Shown piece by piece: positions 21,001 through 31,071 of a stretch of 64,000 nucleotides of DNA. Where the stretch lies: positions 62,001 to 126,000 of the forward strand of contig DAYVGO010000033.1 in the NCBI GenBank assembly GCA_045399315.1, written 5' to 3'. This DNA comes from Arsenophonus sp045399315 (GTDB lineage: Bacteria; Pseudomonadota; Gammaproteobacteria; Enterobacterales; Enterobacteriaceae). Both the position numbers and the translations under genes were made by a program. Position 1 is the stretch's first letter; every line of letters starts with the position of its first letter. The notes beneath the pieces were generated by a model, which saw only the letters and a program-made list of their open reading frames with translations, had not been told where the DNA came from and searched no databases.

Positions 21001-23384
21001 TTACGACTAGGAACAATATAATCGCCGTTATAGTAGCTGGGTAGGGATCAGACAACTGAATTATTACCCAGAGAATTATATTGATCCGACTCAACGAATC
21101 GGGCAAACTCAGATGATGAATAAACTGCTACAAATAATCAAAGTCAATTTACTAGTGATATCATTGAACAAGCTTTCCATAGCTACCTGACCAATTTTGA
21201 GCTAGTTGCCAATTTAACCATGATCAGTGGTTACCATGATGAATTGGATATCGAAAAAGGCTTAATCTATTTTATTGGTGCCAACCAGGAAGCTTCTCCC
21301 ACTTATTCCTGGCGTAGTGTTAATCATGATGTGTTTATAAATCAAGATCTTCCTGCCGATGCCTGAACTGAATGGCAAGCAATTACAGCGTCAGCCAAAC
21401 CGTATCGAAATCTTATCCATCCGGTTATTTTTAAATCACGGCTATATCTGTTCTGGTTAGAGCAGCGACAGATTAATACCGAGAAAAAAGATACACCGCA
21501 AAAAGCCAAAGAACCGTCTATCCCCATCTACACTTATGATCTAAAACGTTCACATATACTTTATGATGGTAATTGGAGTACACCATTTACTTATGCTTCG
21601 TTAGATATTACTGAAGAACTACTAGGGCTTTTAAATAAAGATAATCCTACCATTGATGATCAAATCGGTTTATTTGTTACTCATGACCTTAGCCAAAAAG
21701 ATATATTGGTCATGTTATATAAGATAGAAACTACTTATAATAAAAACGATACGCCGATCACCATCGCACAAGCATGGAATGTTGAAAATGATTTTTCACT
21801 GGAGAATAACAATAAAGTTGATGAAATATTAAAAATAGTCATTCGTGAACTGAACACGACTATCGTATTGGGTGTGTCTGCCCAGCTAAGTTATATTCTT
21901 CAGGTTCCTTCTAACATTACTGACACCTTCCATTCTGTGGCCCCACCAATACCAAGAGGTGAAGCACCGTTATAAAAAAGAACGGAGCAATTAGCACTAA
22001 CTAACAAGGATAAGCAATATCTACTAAATGGTACAGTAATAAACCTTACTGCCGCTGACCAAACCAATAACTATATTGGTACATATAATGCCGTCTTAAA
22101 TACTTTCTTCCAAAAAAATTGCTGAGCAATATTCACCGACAGAACTCTCTCAGCTACTGATTAATTTAAGTTATCCAAAAGATGAAATATCCTTTATTAC
22201 TGCGATTTTTAAAAAGTAAAAAGGAACAAAATTACCAAATCATCAGTTATGTGTATATTGATAACCCTGCTTTAGCAGCAGGTGATATATACTTTGTGCA
22301 AAGCCTAACACGTAACTTTAATAGAGAAGATCTACCTAAAATCACGGACATACATAGCTCTGAACATTTTCAAACTAACACTTGTCCCCACCGAAAACAC
22401 AAAAACATTATTTGAAATTTTTTCAACTTCTTCCGAAGGTTTATTCAAATTAATAGATAAACCAGCAACGATGGATCTACTACAACGTCCTTATGAATAT
22501 AGCCTTAGTACTATTGTCAATGGTACTCCAGTAACAGGAACACAAACCACTATTGAATTAGATAAAGATATATGGGGTAATTACCATTAGAATCCTATTC
22601 CTGGCAGATGACATTAGCTCAATTACCCACAAATTCATTTATTGACATCACTATCACCGTCACCGATATATTAATAGTAGTATGGGAGCTGTGACACACC
22701 GTATTCCTATTGAATAAAAAGTAATAGACTATATTCAACCTCTATTACTCAAAACTGCCAGTAATAAAGCGCAATATATGGAGGGTGAGCTAAGTAATAT
22801 TCATCAAACTGATGAACGATAGCACGCCTATAGCGTGAGCGTCGCTACTTTGCGGCTCCAACCCCAGGCAACATCCTTCTCATGTTTTATACTTTGCGCC
22901 ATGTATATTCCCAGACCGACAAAATTACTCTTTTAGCACAATGATGGCTGGAATCGCTACCTTGAAAAATACGGCAATCCAATCAGTGAATGGATAAAAC
23001 TCTCTGTTGAGCACATACTGGCCTGTAGTACCTGTGCTATGAGTGTCCGACACTATTGCTGCACTTCTGCTGATTGCACTCATTCTCCTTTTTTCTGCCA
23101 AAGTTGCAAGAAATGCAAACAGAAGGTTTAGTGCTGTCTAACCAAAGTCTAGCCATGCAAAAAACCACTCAAGACGAATTAAGTGAGGAAAAAAGACGCT
23201 GCAAATTGCCATCACCGCAGCCGCAGAACGCAAACATCACTATACCGATCTCCATAATCAAAATATCAATAGCGGTGAAAAAAAAGTTATCGATTTACAT
23301 ATCGCAGCCGATAGCTTAATGACCACCACTAAACCCCTCTATTATAGGCCGCAGCGTTAGCTAATCTGGTACCTAATACTTTGG
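18032..23384 (+). pseudogene. TcA-type insecticidal toxin complex subunit, heavily disrupted
   Basis: TcA proteins (about 2,500 aa) form the pentameric, receptor-binding, channel-forming part of Tc toxins of Photorhabdus and relatives. Many fragments in changing frames keep TcA order. The N-terminus is MSHLINENAIQNIINKLNAK at 18032. The VRP1-type block NIASMFSPAAYLVKLYREAH with RRPDLADLILSQENMD lies near 18390-18540, then YNRRYSSWVGIRQLNYYPENYIDPTQRIGQ near 21010-21110, then SWRSVNHDVF, IFKSRLYLFWLEQ and HILYDGNWSTPFTY (21300-21600). The coiled-coil stretch with NQNINSGEKKVIDLH and NLVPNTLG ends near 23384. There are numerous stops and frameshifts. The 3' part is missing: at about 23384 it runs directly into TcC sequence. 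No TcB gene is present. Confidence 0.88.
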
Positions 23385-24980
23385 GACGGTAATAGCAAAG
23401 CAGAACGAGAGCAGAATTTAGCTAATCAATGTATTAACCATTACAATACAGCAGGGTTATATCAAACAATAGCATTGCCCTAAGTGGTACTTTATTATCG
23501 AATACCCATCGTCTGCTGAAAAACGCAAATGACATCACAACCACTGTCGATTAGCAAGGTGAAGATGCATCTGACTGGGACAATTTGCTGGACGAAAAGG
23601 AATATATTACTCAGATTAATGCAGATGCAACGGGTCGGGTACTCATTACCACAGATGCTTCAGATAATATATAACGGATGGCCTACGATGTAGCCGGTAT
23701 GCTAAAAGGCAGTTGGCTAACACTTAAAGAAAATAATGAACAAGTCATCGTGAAATTAATTACTTATGCTGCTAATGGACAGAAACAGAGAGAAGAACAC
23801 GGCAATGGGATAGTGACTACATACAACTAATGAACCAGAGACACAGCGGCTTATTGCTATCAAAACAGAGTGTCCCGCTGGTCACTCTGCTAGAGCCAAA
23901 CTACTACAAGATCTACGTTACGCCTATGATCCGGTTGGAAATATTATCAGCATCAGTAACAACGCCGAAGAAACCCGTTTCTGGCGCAATTAGAAAGTAG
24001 AATTTGAAAGCGTATATACCTATGACAGCTTGTATCAACTGGTTTACGTGACTGGGCGTGAAATGGCTAATATTATTCAGCAAAACATCACCAGCTTTTT
24101 GACAGCAGATAATACCGTATACAGCAACTATACATGAACTTACACCTATGATAACGGCGGTAACCTGACTCAAATACGGCACAGTTATCCCGTGATTAAT
24201 AATAATTACACTATCAAAATCACCGTCAGCAATCGCAGCAATCGAGCAGTGCCTAACACACTAACAGAAAATCCAACAGTGTTAGATGCATTCTTCACAC
24301 CCAGTGGATCTCAAAAACAGTTGTAGTTGAACCAGAGCCTGCTCTGGACACCACGAGGCGAATAACAGCAGGTAACCCCAACTACTGATGATAGAACTTT
24401 CGGTGATAATGAAAGCTATCGCTACGATGCAAATAGCCAACGAGTGTTAAAAACTACTTTAATAAAAATAGCAGACTACCTTCAATCACAGTCTGTGCTG
24501 TATCTGCCAACACTAGAGTTGCGCACCACGCAAGATGGGACAGAACAAAAAGAAGATCTACACGTTATTAAAGTCGGGCAAGCAGGACGAGGTCAAGTGC
24601 ATGTACTGCACTGGTAAAAAGGGAAACCGACGGTCATTAACAATAACCAAGTAAGATATAGTTACAATGATCTTATTGGTAGCTCAGTACTAGAAGTCGA
24701 TAATACCGGCAATATTATTAGTCAGGAAGAGTATTATCCGTAAAGTGGAACAGCAATATGGTCAACTCGCAATCAAACTGAAGCAAACTACAAAATCATT
24801 CGGTATTCGGGTAAAGAACGTGATGCTACAGGATTATACTACTACGGTTACCGCTATTACCAACCATGGGTGGGACGATGGTTAAGTACGGATCCAGCTG
24901 GTACAGTAGACGGGTTGAATCTGTACCGAATGGTCAGAAATAATCCAGTGACACTGCATGATCATAAAGGCATGGCACCT
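23385..24980 (+). pseudogene. TcC-type (TccC/Rhs core) subunit, disrupted, 5' end deleted
   Basis: The TcC subunit forms, with TcB, a Rhs/YD-repeat cocoon around a C-terminal effector. Homology starts abruptly inside the family (DGNSKAEREQNLANQ at 23385) and continues through DATGRVLITTDASDNI, MAYDVAGMLKGSWLTLKENN, DLRYAYDPVGNIISISN, FWRN and SLYQLVYVTGREMANI. It then reaches the diagnostic end of the core: RYSGKERDATGLYYYGYRYY, WVGRWLSTDPAGTVDGLNLY, and RMVRNNPVTLHDHKGM near 24960, where the autoproteolytic site of intact TcC proteins lies. Several in-frame stops interrupt it. Roughly the first 190 codons expected for a TccC protein are absent, lost in the deletion that joins it to the TcA remnant. 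Confidence 0.9.
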
Positions 24981-25787
24981 AGTTATGGAATAGTACTACA
25001 AAAAGCGACATCTATCTTTCGTGAATAAGGGAAGGGCATCAAGAAGCTGCGTGAATATTCTCTTTACAAAACAAGGAAGAAGCTTACTACCACTGCTGTC
25101 ATCTGAGGAACTAGGATTAACAAATCAAGAAGTATCAGCTGTTAAACTGTATACATCGTATAGCTATAAGCTTATAAATCAGTACGCTAGAGAATCTTTA
25201 GATCCAACAGAAGGTAAAACACTAAAAAAGTACTTAAAGAAAATAAATTCTTAAGAGCCGATTTTATCGGCAAAGAGTCACTGGAAACAGGGGTAGCAAA
25301 ATTTAATACCACCCTTGAATCTTCCCGAAAAAAACATCCATAAAACAAAAACTTTGGCAACCTAGTTTTCCGTAGTACCGGTTTTGATTACCCAGGAGGT
25401 GCACAGGATGAAAGCCGATATACCACCATTGGCAGTGTTATTGAACAGAAAAGTTGTACCAGCACAACCGTCGGCAGATCATTTTTGAACACTCATCTTT
25501 TGATTTTACAAGCTCACGATGTGGCTGATAGTCGCTGAATTGTCCCATCTGCTAGCTTTCCAGGCTAAGATGAAGTGCTTTTTGCACCAAAAACGAAATT
25601 CGTCATTAAAGATGTGGTTGCCAGTGATGAATTTGATGCAGCTGGATTTATTGGTTTCCATTTTTTCAGAAATTTCCATGTATCACAAGAAGTAGTAAAA
25701 ACACCAGAATATCAACAGCTATCCAGACCTTATGAATATATTGAAAAATATATTTATGTTGAGATTATTCCAATTTCACATAGTTGA
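24981..25787 (+). pseudogene. TcC hypervariable effector tail, ADP-ribosyltransferase-like, disrupted
   Basis: Directly after the Rhs-core end the sequence becomes a variable effector tail. In two frames it shows the order expected of an R-S-E class ADP-ribosyltransferase. First is the helical lead LTNQEVSAVKLYTSYSYKLI (25111 on). Next is GNLVFRSTGF with the candidate first-motif Arg (about 25356-25385). Then comes SCTSTTVG, resembling the S-T-S motif (about 25450). Last is a stop followed by DEVLFAPKTKFVI (about 25566-25605), where the family has an E-x-E motif ahead of VLFPPGTKF. The first Glu position reads TAA. Actin- and Rho-modifying ADP-ribosyltransferases are known TcC tails (TccC3, TccC5). 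The specific target cannot be told. The last fragment ends at 25787. Confidence 0.7.
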
Positions 25788-25979
25788 TAAGCCAAAACTA
25801 AACTAATTAATTAAAACCCTTGGTGCTATTTAATTGCATCAAGGGGATATTTTATTAAATCGGCTTTATAAAGAATAATAGTTACATCTAAATAAATATT
25901 GTGCTAATACTAGCTTTAGATGACAAAATTTTCTGCATTTTAAGTTTGTAACTAACAATCATGATTGCCAATAAAATAG

Positions 25980-26535
25980 CTAATCGACTTTCTGGCACAA
26001 CTTAGTCTTTTGCGACTCATTATTATTGTGGGCTAACCAAAGTGACAATGCTTTCAGCGAGTCGGGTGTAAATTCATAACTACAGGCATTAATTTCTCCT
26101 GGTGTCAACCAAAAAACTGATTCCACTTCAGCTTCCTGTAAAGCAAAAGGGCCATGACTAACAAAGCTAAACAAACCACCCCATACCCAACATTTAGTGC
26201 TTTTATGATAAAAAAGGCCATGCTCGTCAAAAGGTACGTCAGCAATCCCCAACTCTTTTTCTGCCTCGCGCCGCTGCCAGCATACCTTCACTTCTGGTTA
26301 CTACACCGCTAGCGGTTGCATCAAGTAAGCTAGGATAAATATCTTTCATCTTAGTACGACGTTGAACCAAAAATTTTCCCATACCATCATGAACCACAAT
26401 ATAGGGCTGCCTGATGACACAAATTGTCTACTCTCATTTTACTTGTCCTATCTTAAAACCTTTCTCATTATTAAGCGGTCATCAATCTGTTTATTTGAGT
26501 CTAAACTCAGTAACATTTTGATGAAAATTAAGTCT
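25980..26535 (-). pseudogene. yfcD: Nudix hydrolase YfcD, disrupted
   Basis: The C-terminal part is a clear YfcD (E. coli 180 aa): KELGIADVPFDEHGLFYHKS, WGGLFSFVSHGPFALQEAEV and EFTPDSLKALSLWL. Upstream, YIVVHDGMGKFLVQRRT and LLDATASGVV lie in another frame, so there is a shift inside the Nudix box near 26280. A second shift lies near 26405, and stops occur in the region equivalent to the first 30 residues. The Nudix box itself has decayed: the first Gly of GGVV is Ser, and REAEEELG reads REAEKELG, losing a metal-binding Glu. It keeps its ancestral position next to yfcH, but on the far side of the toxin block. Confidence 0.88.
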
Positions 26536-27262
26536 CAGACTTACATAACCATCCGTGTATTTTTAGTACCAAATTTTTCAACTACTAGTTAAATAATCAT
26601 AGTCTGTTATTAGCAGATAAAAAAGGCCTTTACTGTAGCCGTAAGCAATAATTGAAATAAATAACAAAATTACTCATATAACCCAAGGCATTAATTTTAT
26701 AAAATAAGATATTAACAACTCACTGGTATATTTTATCTATTTTAATATTAATAATATTTATCGAATATCTTATTTGTTTTCATAAATAACAGCTAATAAC
26801 AACAATAATTAATAAAATTATTGTTGTTATTAGTGCAATAATACATCATTAATTAACTGGTTTATATATTAACAAGCTGTAAAATAATAAAATATTATTA
26901 TAATTAATTTATCCAAAAATATAAATCACTTTTCAGACAAAATTAAAATAAATAAGCTTAACTAATATGTTTTTTTAAATTTATTTGATAATTTGATAAA
27001 AATGTTAATAAACTATTACACTCAGATAAGTAACGATCTTATTTGTTTTTATTCTACTTAATCAATCAATTAACATAAAACAAACATTAATTAAATCAAA
27101 TAAGATCAATGAACCAAAGCGAAAAAAATTTTATCAACTAACAATCTGGCGTCTATCTTTCTGGTTAGTTTATTAGTTATACTCATATCCTGTTTCTCTG
27201 CTGTTTCTTTAAATATCAATGCTATAGTTACTTATATCTTTAATGAAAAGTACGGAGTGATA
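26536..27262. other. spacer between yfcD remnant and yfcH
   Basis: About 700 bp with no gene. It is strongly A/T-rich but contains striking inverted repeats: an 18-bp perfect one at 26793-26833 and an 11-bp pair, GATCTTATTTG at 27035-27045 with CAAATAAGATC at 27097-27107. GGAG at 27254-27257 is the ribosome-binding site of yfcH. Confidence 0.55.
26793..26833. repeat. 18-bp perfect inverted repeat
   Basis: CTAATAACAACAATAATT at 26793-26810 is followed by a five-base loop and its exact complement at 26816-26833. In RNA it would make a long perfect hairpin with a pentaloop. No long T-run follows on either strand, so it is not a standard terminator. I see no flanking gene it clearly belongs to. 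Confidence 0.75.
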
Positions 27263-28183
27263 ATGCGGATTTTTATTACTGGTAGTACAGGCTTAATTGG
27301 CTCGTGCCTTGTGCAACAACTCGTTATACATTCACACACCATTACCGTATTTAGTCGATCCTGCCAAAAAGTTTACACACTATTTGGTCGCCATGTCGAT
27401 TGTCTGACAAACTTAAATGGCATTGATAATCTTAATGGTTTTGATGCCATTATTAATCTGGCCGGTGAACCTATTGCAGATAAGCCCTGGAGTAAAGAAC
27501 AAAAAAAAATTCTCTGTGAAAGCCGCTGGAAAATGACAGAACGCTTAAGCCAACTAATTAAAGACAGTAAAAAACCACCAAAAACTTTTATTTCCGGCTC
27601 AGCTGTTGGCTATTATGGTGATCAAGGACAAACCGTTGTCACTGAAACAGATACGCCACATGCCGAATTTACTAGCGAGTTAGTCCAAAAATGGGAATCA
27701 TTGGCTTTACAAGCCGAAAGTGATAACACACGGGTTTGTTTGTTACGTATGGGCGTGGTACTGGCGAAAGAAGGCGGTATACTGAAAAAATTGTTACCGA
27801 TCTTTAAAGCCGGATTAGGCGGACCGATAGGCAAAGGTAAACAATATATTCCTTGGATCCATATTGACGATGTGGTTAACACTATTTATTACCTGCTTGA
27901 GTCACCTTCACTATCTGGCCCGTTTAATATTACTTCTCCCTATCCCGTTCATAATGATCAGTTTAGTGCCATTCTGGCCAAAGTCCTTAATCGCCCTGCT
28001 CTTATTAGAACACCAGAATTTGTTATTAAGTCGATTATGGGGGAAGCGGCAGCATTAATGTTAGGTGGGCAGCAAGCCATTCCAAAGCGACTGGAAGAAG
28101 CAGGATTTAAATTTCGCTATGTGGATTTAAAAGAAGCGTTAGAATCCTTACTGTTAACTTCGTCTGAAGAAACAATTACTTAA
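27263..28183 (+). CDS. yfcH: SDR-family epimerase-like protein YfcH
   Basis: YfcH (306 aa; E. coli 297 aa) belongs to the atypical short-chain dehydrogenase family (TIGR01777, SulA-like/DUF1731). The N-terminal NAD(P)-binding glycine motif is GSTGLIGS; AVINLAGEPIADKPW-type and GSAVGYYGD blocks follow, and the C-terminal DUF1731 part includes GGQQAIPKRLEEAGFKFRY. The substrate is unknown. A GTG at 27257 is in frame, but GGAG at 27254-27257 lies five bases before the ATG at 27263, so I start there. It ends 8 bp inside the convergent ubiX gene. Intact. Confidence 0.93.
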   Translation: MRIFITGSTGLIGSCLVQQLVIHSHTITVFSRSCQKVYTLFGRHVDCLTNLNGIDNLNGFDAIINLAGEPIADKPWSKEQKKILCESRWKMTERLSQLIKDSKKPPKTFISGSAVGYYGDQGQTVVTETDTPHAEFTSELVQKWESLALQAESDNTRVCLLRMGVVLAKEGGILKKLLPIFKAGLGGPIGKGKQYIPWIHIDDVVNTIYYLLESPSLSGPFNITSPYPVHNDQFSAILAKVLNRPALIRTPEFVIKSIMGEAAALMLGGQQAIPKRLEEAGFKFRYVDLKEALESLLLTSSEETIT

Positions 28184-28748
28184 TACCTTGCCAACGAGTA
28201 AATAGAGTTTGTGGTAAGGTTATACCATATTGATCTAATATTCGATTGACAGTTTGATCGATAATATCCTGTACTGTTTTTGGCTGATTATAAAATGCAG
28301 GCATTGGCGGAAAAAGTATAGCACCAATTTCTACTACATTAGTCATTAATCTAAGATGGCCTAAATGTAAAGGTGTTTCCCTAACTCCAAGTATTAACTT
28401 ACGTTTTTCTTTCAAAACCACATCAGCCGCTCGTGTAATTAACGTATCATTGTAACTATTAGCAATACCAGATAAAGTTTTTATTGAACACGGCATAATA
28501 ATCATACCGGAAGTAATAAATGAACCAGAAGAAATTGCCGCGGCAATATCTCTATCATCATAAACAACATCTGCCATTGCTTGGACATCACGTAGGCTGT
28601 AAGACGTCTCCAGAGCTAAAGTTTGCTTAGCCACTGCACTAACAATTAAATGAGTTTCAACGTCAGCAACAGATCGTAAAACGTCTAGTAATCGAATACC
28701 GTAAGCAACACCACTCGCGCCTGTTAATCCAATAATTATTCTCTGCAT
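28176..28748 (-). CDS. ubiX: flavin prenyltransferase UbiX
   Basis: UbiX (190 aa; E. coli 189 aa) prenylates reduced FMN to make the cofactor of the decarboxylase UbiD in ubiquinone synthesis. Conserved features are the N-terminal GLTGASGVAYGIRLL flavin-binding loop, SGSF and PCSIKTLSGIANSY, and RETPLHLGHLRLM followed by PPMPAFYNQP. Two ATGs are adjacent; the second (28748) fits the family N-terminus. It follows purF on the same strand, as in the E. coli cvpA-purF-ubiX operon, with a gap of about 105 nt. Intact. Confidence 0.95.
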   Translation of the reverse strand: MQRIIIGLTGASGVAYGIRLLDVLRSVADVETHLIVSAVAKQTLALETSYSLRDVQAMADVVYDDRDIAAAISSGSFITSGMIIMPCSIKTLSGIANSYNDTLITRAADVVLKEKRKLILGVRETPLHLGHLRLMTNVVEIGAILFPPMPAFYNQPKTVQDIIDQTVNRILDQYGITLPQTLFTRWQGIK

Positions 28749-28853
28749 CATTTTTGCTCAATAATAACAATAAAATCGACTTCAACATTGTAGGCTTAAC
28801 GATATCCGATGAACCCTAACTGATCAAACTTAGTTTAAAAATATAACAAAAAG

Positions 28854-30365
28854 TTAGCCTTCGTTATAAATTTCCAAGTTTTCAATTTCATTATGCTCTT
28901 TCAACTGATCAGTTTTTCTTAAATTTTCCAGCTTATCCAGATAAGCTTGATCAATATCCTTGGTGACATAAACACCATTGAAGACAGAACACTCAAAAGC
29001 GGCGATATCCGGATTCTCCTCTCTAACAGCGGCAATCAGATCATTAAGATCCTGGAAAATTAAGTCATCTGCACCAATAAGTTGACGAATTTCATCCACT
29101 TCACGTCCATGTGCAATCAATTCATTGACACATGGCATATCAATACCATAAACATTAGGAAAACGCACTTCTGGTGATGCCGAAGCAAAATAGACCTTCT
29201 TTGCCCCTGCTTCACGCGCTAACTCGACAATTTGCTCAGAGGTTGTTCCACGTACAATGGAATCATCAACTAATAACACATTTTTATCCAGGAACTCGGC
29301 TCGATTGACATTCAATTTGCGACGTACAGACTTACGTCGCTCTTGCTGCCCTGGCATGATAAAAGTACGACCTACATAACGATTTTTAACAAAGCCTTGA
29401 CGATAGGGTTTACCCAAAATGTAAGCGATTTCCAACGCACTATCACACGAAGTTTCAGGAATTGGGATGACAACATCTATTTTCAAATCCTGCCATTGAC
29501 GGGCAATTTTTTTGCCCAGTTTTTGCCCCATACGCAAACGAGCCTTATTGACAGAAATTTTATCAATAAAAGAATCTGGTCTGGCTAAATAGACAAACTC
29601 AAACAAGCAAGGAGTTAATTGGGGATTTTCTGCGCATTGCCGCGTAAACAGCTGTCCTTGTTCGGTAATATAAATGGCCTCACCTGGCACGACATCACGC
29701 AAAAACTCAAAACCAAGGGTATCTAAAGCGACACTTTCCGAAGCAACCATGTATTCATTTTGATCTTCGCCCACTGTGTGCTTACCTAACACCAATGGCC
29801 GAATACCAAACGGATCACGAAACGCTACTAAACCATGGCCAATAATCATCGCCACACAAGCATAAGCACCACGAACTTTCTTATGCATTGCGGCAATCGC
29901 GGTAAAAATGTCTTCAACAGTAAGGGGAAAACGAGCAAACTGATCGAGTTCATAAGCCAGGACATTGAGCAGAATTTCTGAGTCGGAAAAAGTATTTACA
30001 TGACGACGGGCGGTCTCAAATAGTGTTTTCCTCAATTCATGTGCATTAGTTAAATTACCGTTATGTGTCAATGTAATGCCAAAAGGCGAATTAACATAAA
30101 AAGGTTGAGCTTCTGAAGCGCTGGAACTACCCGCTGTTGGGTAACGGACATGGCCAATCCCCATTTTCCCCTGCAAACGCAACATGTGCCGAGTAGCAAA
30201 CACATCTTTTACTAAGCCATTCGATTTACGTAGGCGAAATTGATTATTTTCATCAATTGTTGCAATACCTGCTGCATCTTGCCCACGATGTTGAAGTACT
30301 GTTAAAGCATCATAAATTGATTGGTTAACTGGTGTGAAACCAGCAATACCGACAATACCGCACAT
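28854..30365 (-). CDS. purF: amidophosphoribosyltransferase PurF
   Basis: PurF (503 aa; E. coli 505 aa) catalyses the first committed step of purine synthesis, from PRPP and glutamine to phosphoribosylamine. The N-terminal Ntn glutaminase domain starts MCGIVGIAG, so Cys2 becomes the catalytic N-terminal cysteine without a propeptide. The phosphoribosyltransferase domain carries the PRPP loop NVLLVDDSIVRGTTS. It is 14 nt downstream of cvpA and under the same PurR-controlled promoter. Intact. Confidence 0.98.
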   Translation of the reverse strand: MCGIVGIAGFTPVNQSIYDALTVLQHRGQDAAGIATIDENNQFRLRKSNGLVKDVFATRHMLRLQGKMGIGHVRYPTAGSSSASEAQPFYVNSPFGITLTHNGNLTNAHELRKTLFETARRHVNTFSDSEILLNVLAYELDQFARFPLTVEDIFTAIAAMHKKVRGAYACVAMIIGHGLVAFRDPFGIRPLVLGKHTVGEDQNEYMVASESVALDTLGFEFLRDVVPGEAIYITEQGQLFTRQCAENPQLTPCLFEFVYLARPDSFIDKISVNKARLRMGQKLGKKIARQWQDLKIDVVIPIPETSCDSALEIAYILGKPYRQGFVKNRYVGRTFIMPGQQERRKSVRRKLNVNRAEFLDKNVLLVDDSIVRGTTSEQIVELAREAGAKKVYFASASPEVRFPNVYGIDMPCVNELIAHGREVDEIRQLIGADDLIFQDLNDLIAAVREENPDIAAFECSVFNGVYVTKDIDQAYLDKLENLRKTDQLKEHNEIENLEIYNEG

Positions 30366-30379
30366 CTACTTTTTCCTCA

Positions 30380-30883
30380 TCAACCAAGTGGAGTGATATT
30401 TTCCGGCAAAAAACTTGACGCATTTTTTAAATAATCAAAAAACCATCTAATAATATGACTAAATTGGGGTATCAATTCAGAACGTCGCCAATCTTCACTT
30501 TGTGGCAACAGTGTAAAAGTATCTAAGAAAAACAAGATTGCCGACACAATTAATATACCACGCAATACACCAAAACAGACACCTAAAACGCGATCGGTTC
30601 CGGATAATCCTGTTCGCTCGACTAACGAACTAATCACATAATTGACTACAGCACCAACAATTAAGGTGACGATAAATAAAATTGCAATTGCAATACCATT
30701 TCTGATCAAGGGATCATCAAAATGAGTGAGATAAGCCGCTAAATAAGTATAAGATTGGCTGGCCACAAAAAAAGCACAACCCCAAGTAACAAGCGACAAA
30801 GCTTCTCGTACAAAACCACGAATTAGGCTAACCAATGCAGAGAAACCAACAATGGTAATAATGGCGTAATCAATCCAAACCAT
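30380..30883 (-). CDS. cvpA: CvpA family inner-membrane protein
   Basis: CvpA (167 aa) is a four-helix inner-membrane protein first linked to colicin V production and heading the purF operon. Sequence blocks such as LIRGFVREALSLVTWGCAFF and TGLSGTDRVLGVCFGVLRG are strongly conserved. An in-frame ATG at 30907 would add eight residues, but GGAT precedes the ATG at 30883 and the E. coli N-terminus MVWIDYAII aligns there. A PurR box lies 55-70 bp upstream. Intact. Confidence 0.94.
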   Translation of the reverse strand: MVWIDYAIITIVGFSALVSLIRGFVREALSLVTWGCAFFVASQSYTYLAAYLTHFDDPLIRNGIAIAILFIVTLIVGAVVNYVISSLVERTGLSGTDRVLGVCFGVLRGILIVSAILFFLDTFTLLPQSEDWRRSELIPQFSHIIRWFFDYLKNASSFLPENITPLG

Positions 30884-30937
30884 AATTTTAATCCAAAAAT
30901 CAAACATTCAGCATGATTGCACGCATTCTAGCAGAAA

Positions 30938-30953
30938 AAGAAAACGTTTGTGT
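30938..30953 (-). promoter_or_regulatory. PurR operator of cvpA-purF
   Basis: On the reverse strand the 16 bases read ACACAAACGTTTTCTT. The PurR consensus is ACGCAAACGTTTGCGT and, from memory, the E. coli cvpA-purF operator is ACGCAAACGTTTTCTT, so only one base differs. Position upstream of cvpA is also as in E. coli. Confidence 0.88.
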
Positions 30954-31071
30954 TAGATATTTTACTGAAAACTAGTCATCCATCCATTGTAGCGAAAACA
31001 GAAACCATAATCGCCGCGTAAATAATTAATTGTTTGTATCAATATATTTTTTCTATTAGTACATAACCAGT

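Noticed and set aside
18032..25787. A new multi-gene system of small proteins, because many 60-120 codon ORFs lie in a row
   Set aside because: Joined across frames, the small ORFs reproduce TcA and TcC homology in order; they are fragments of two large dead genes.
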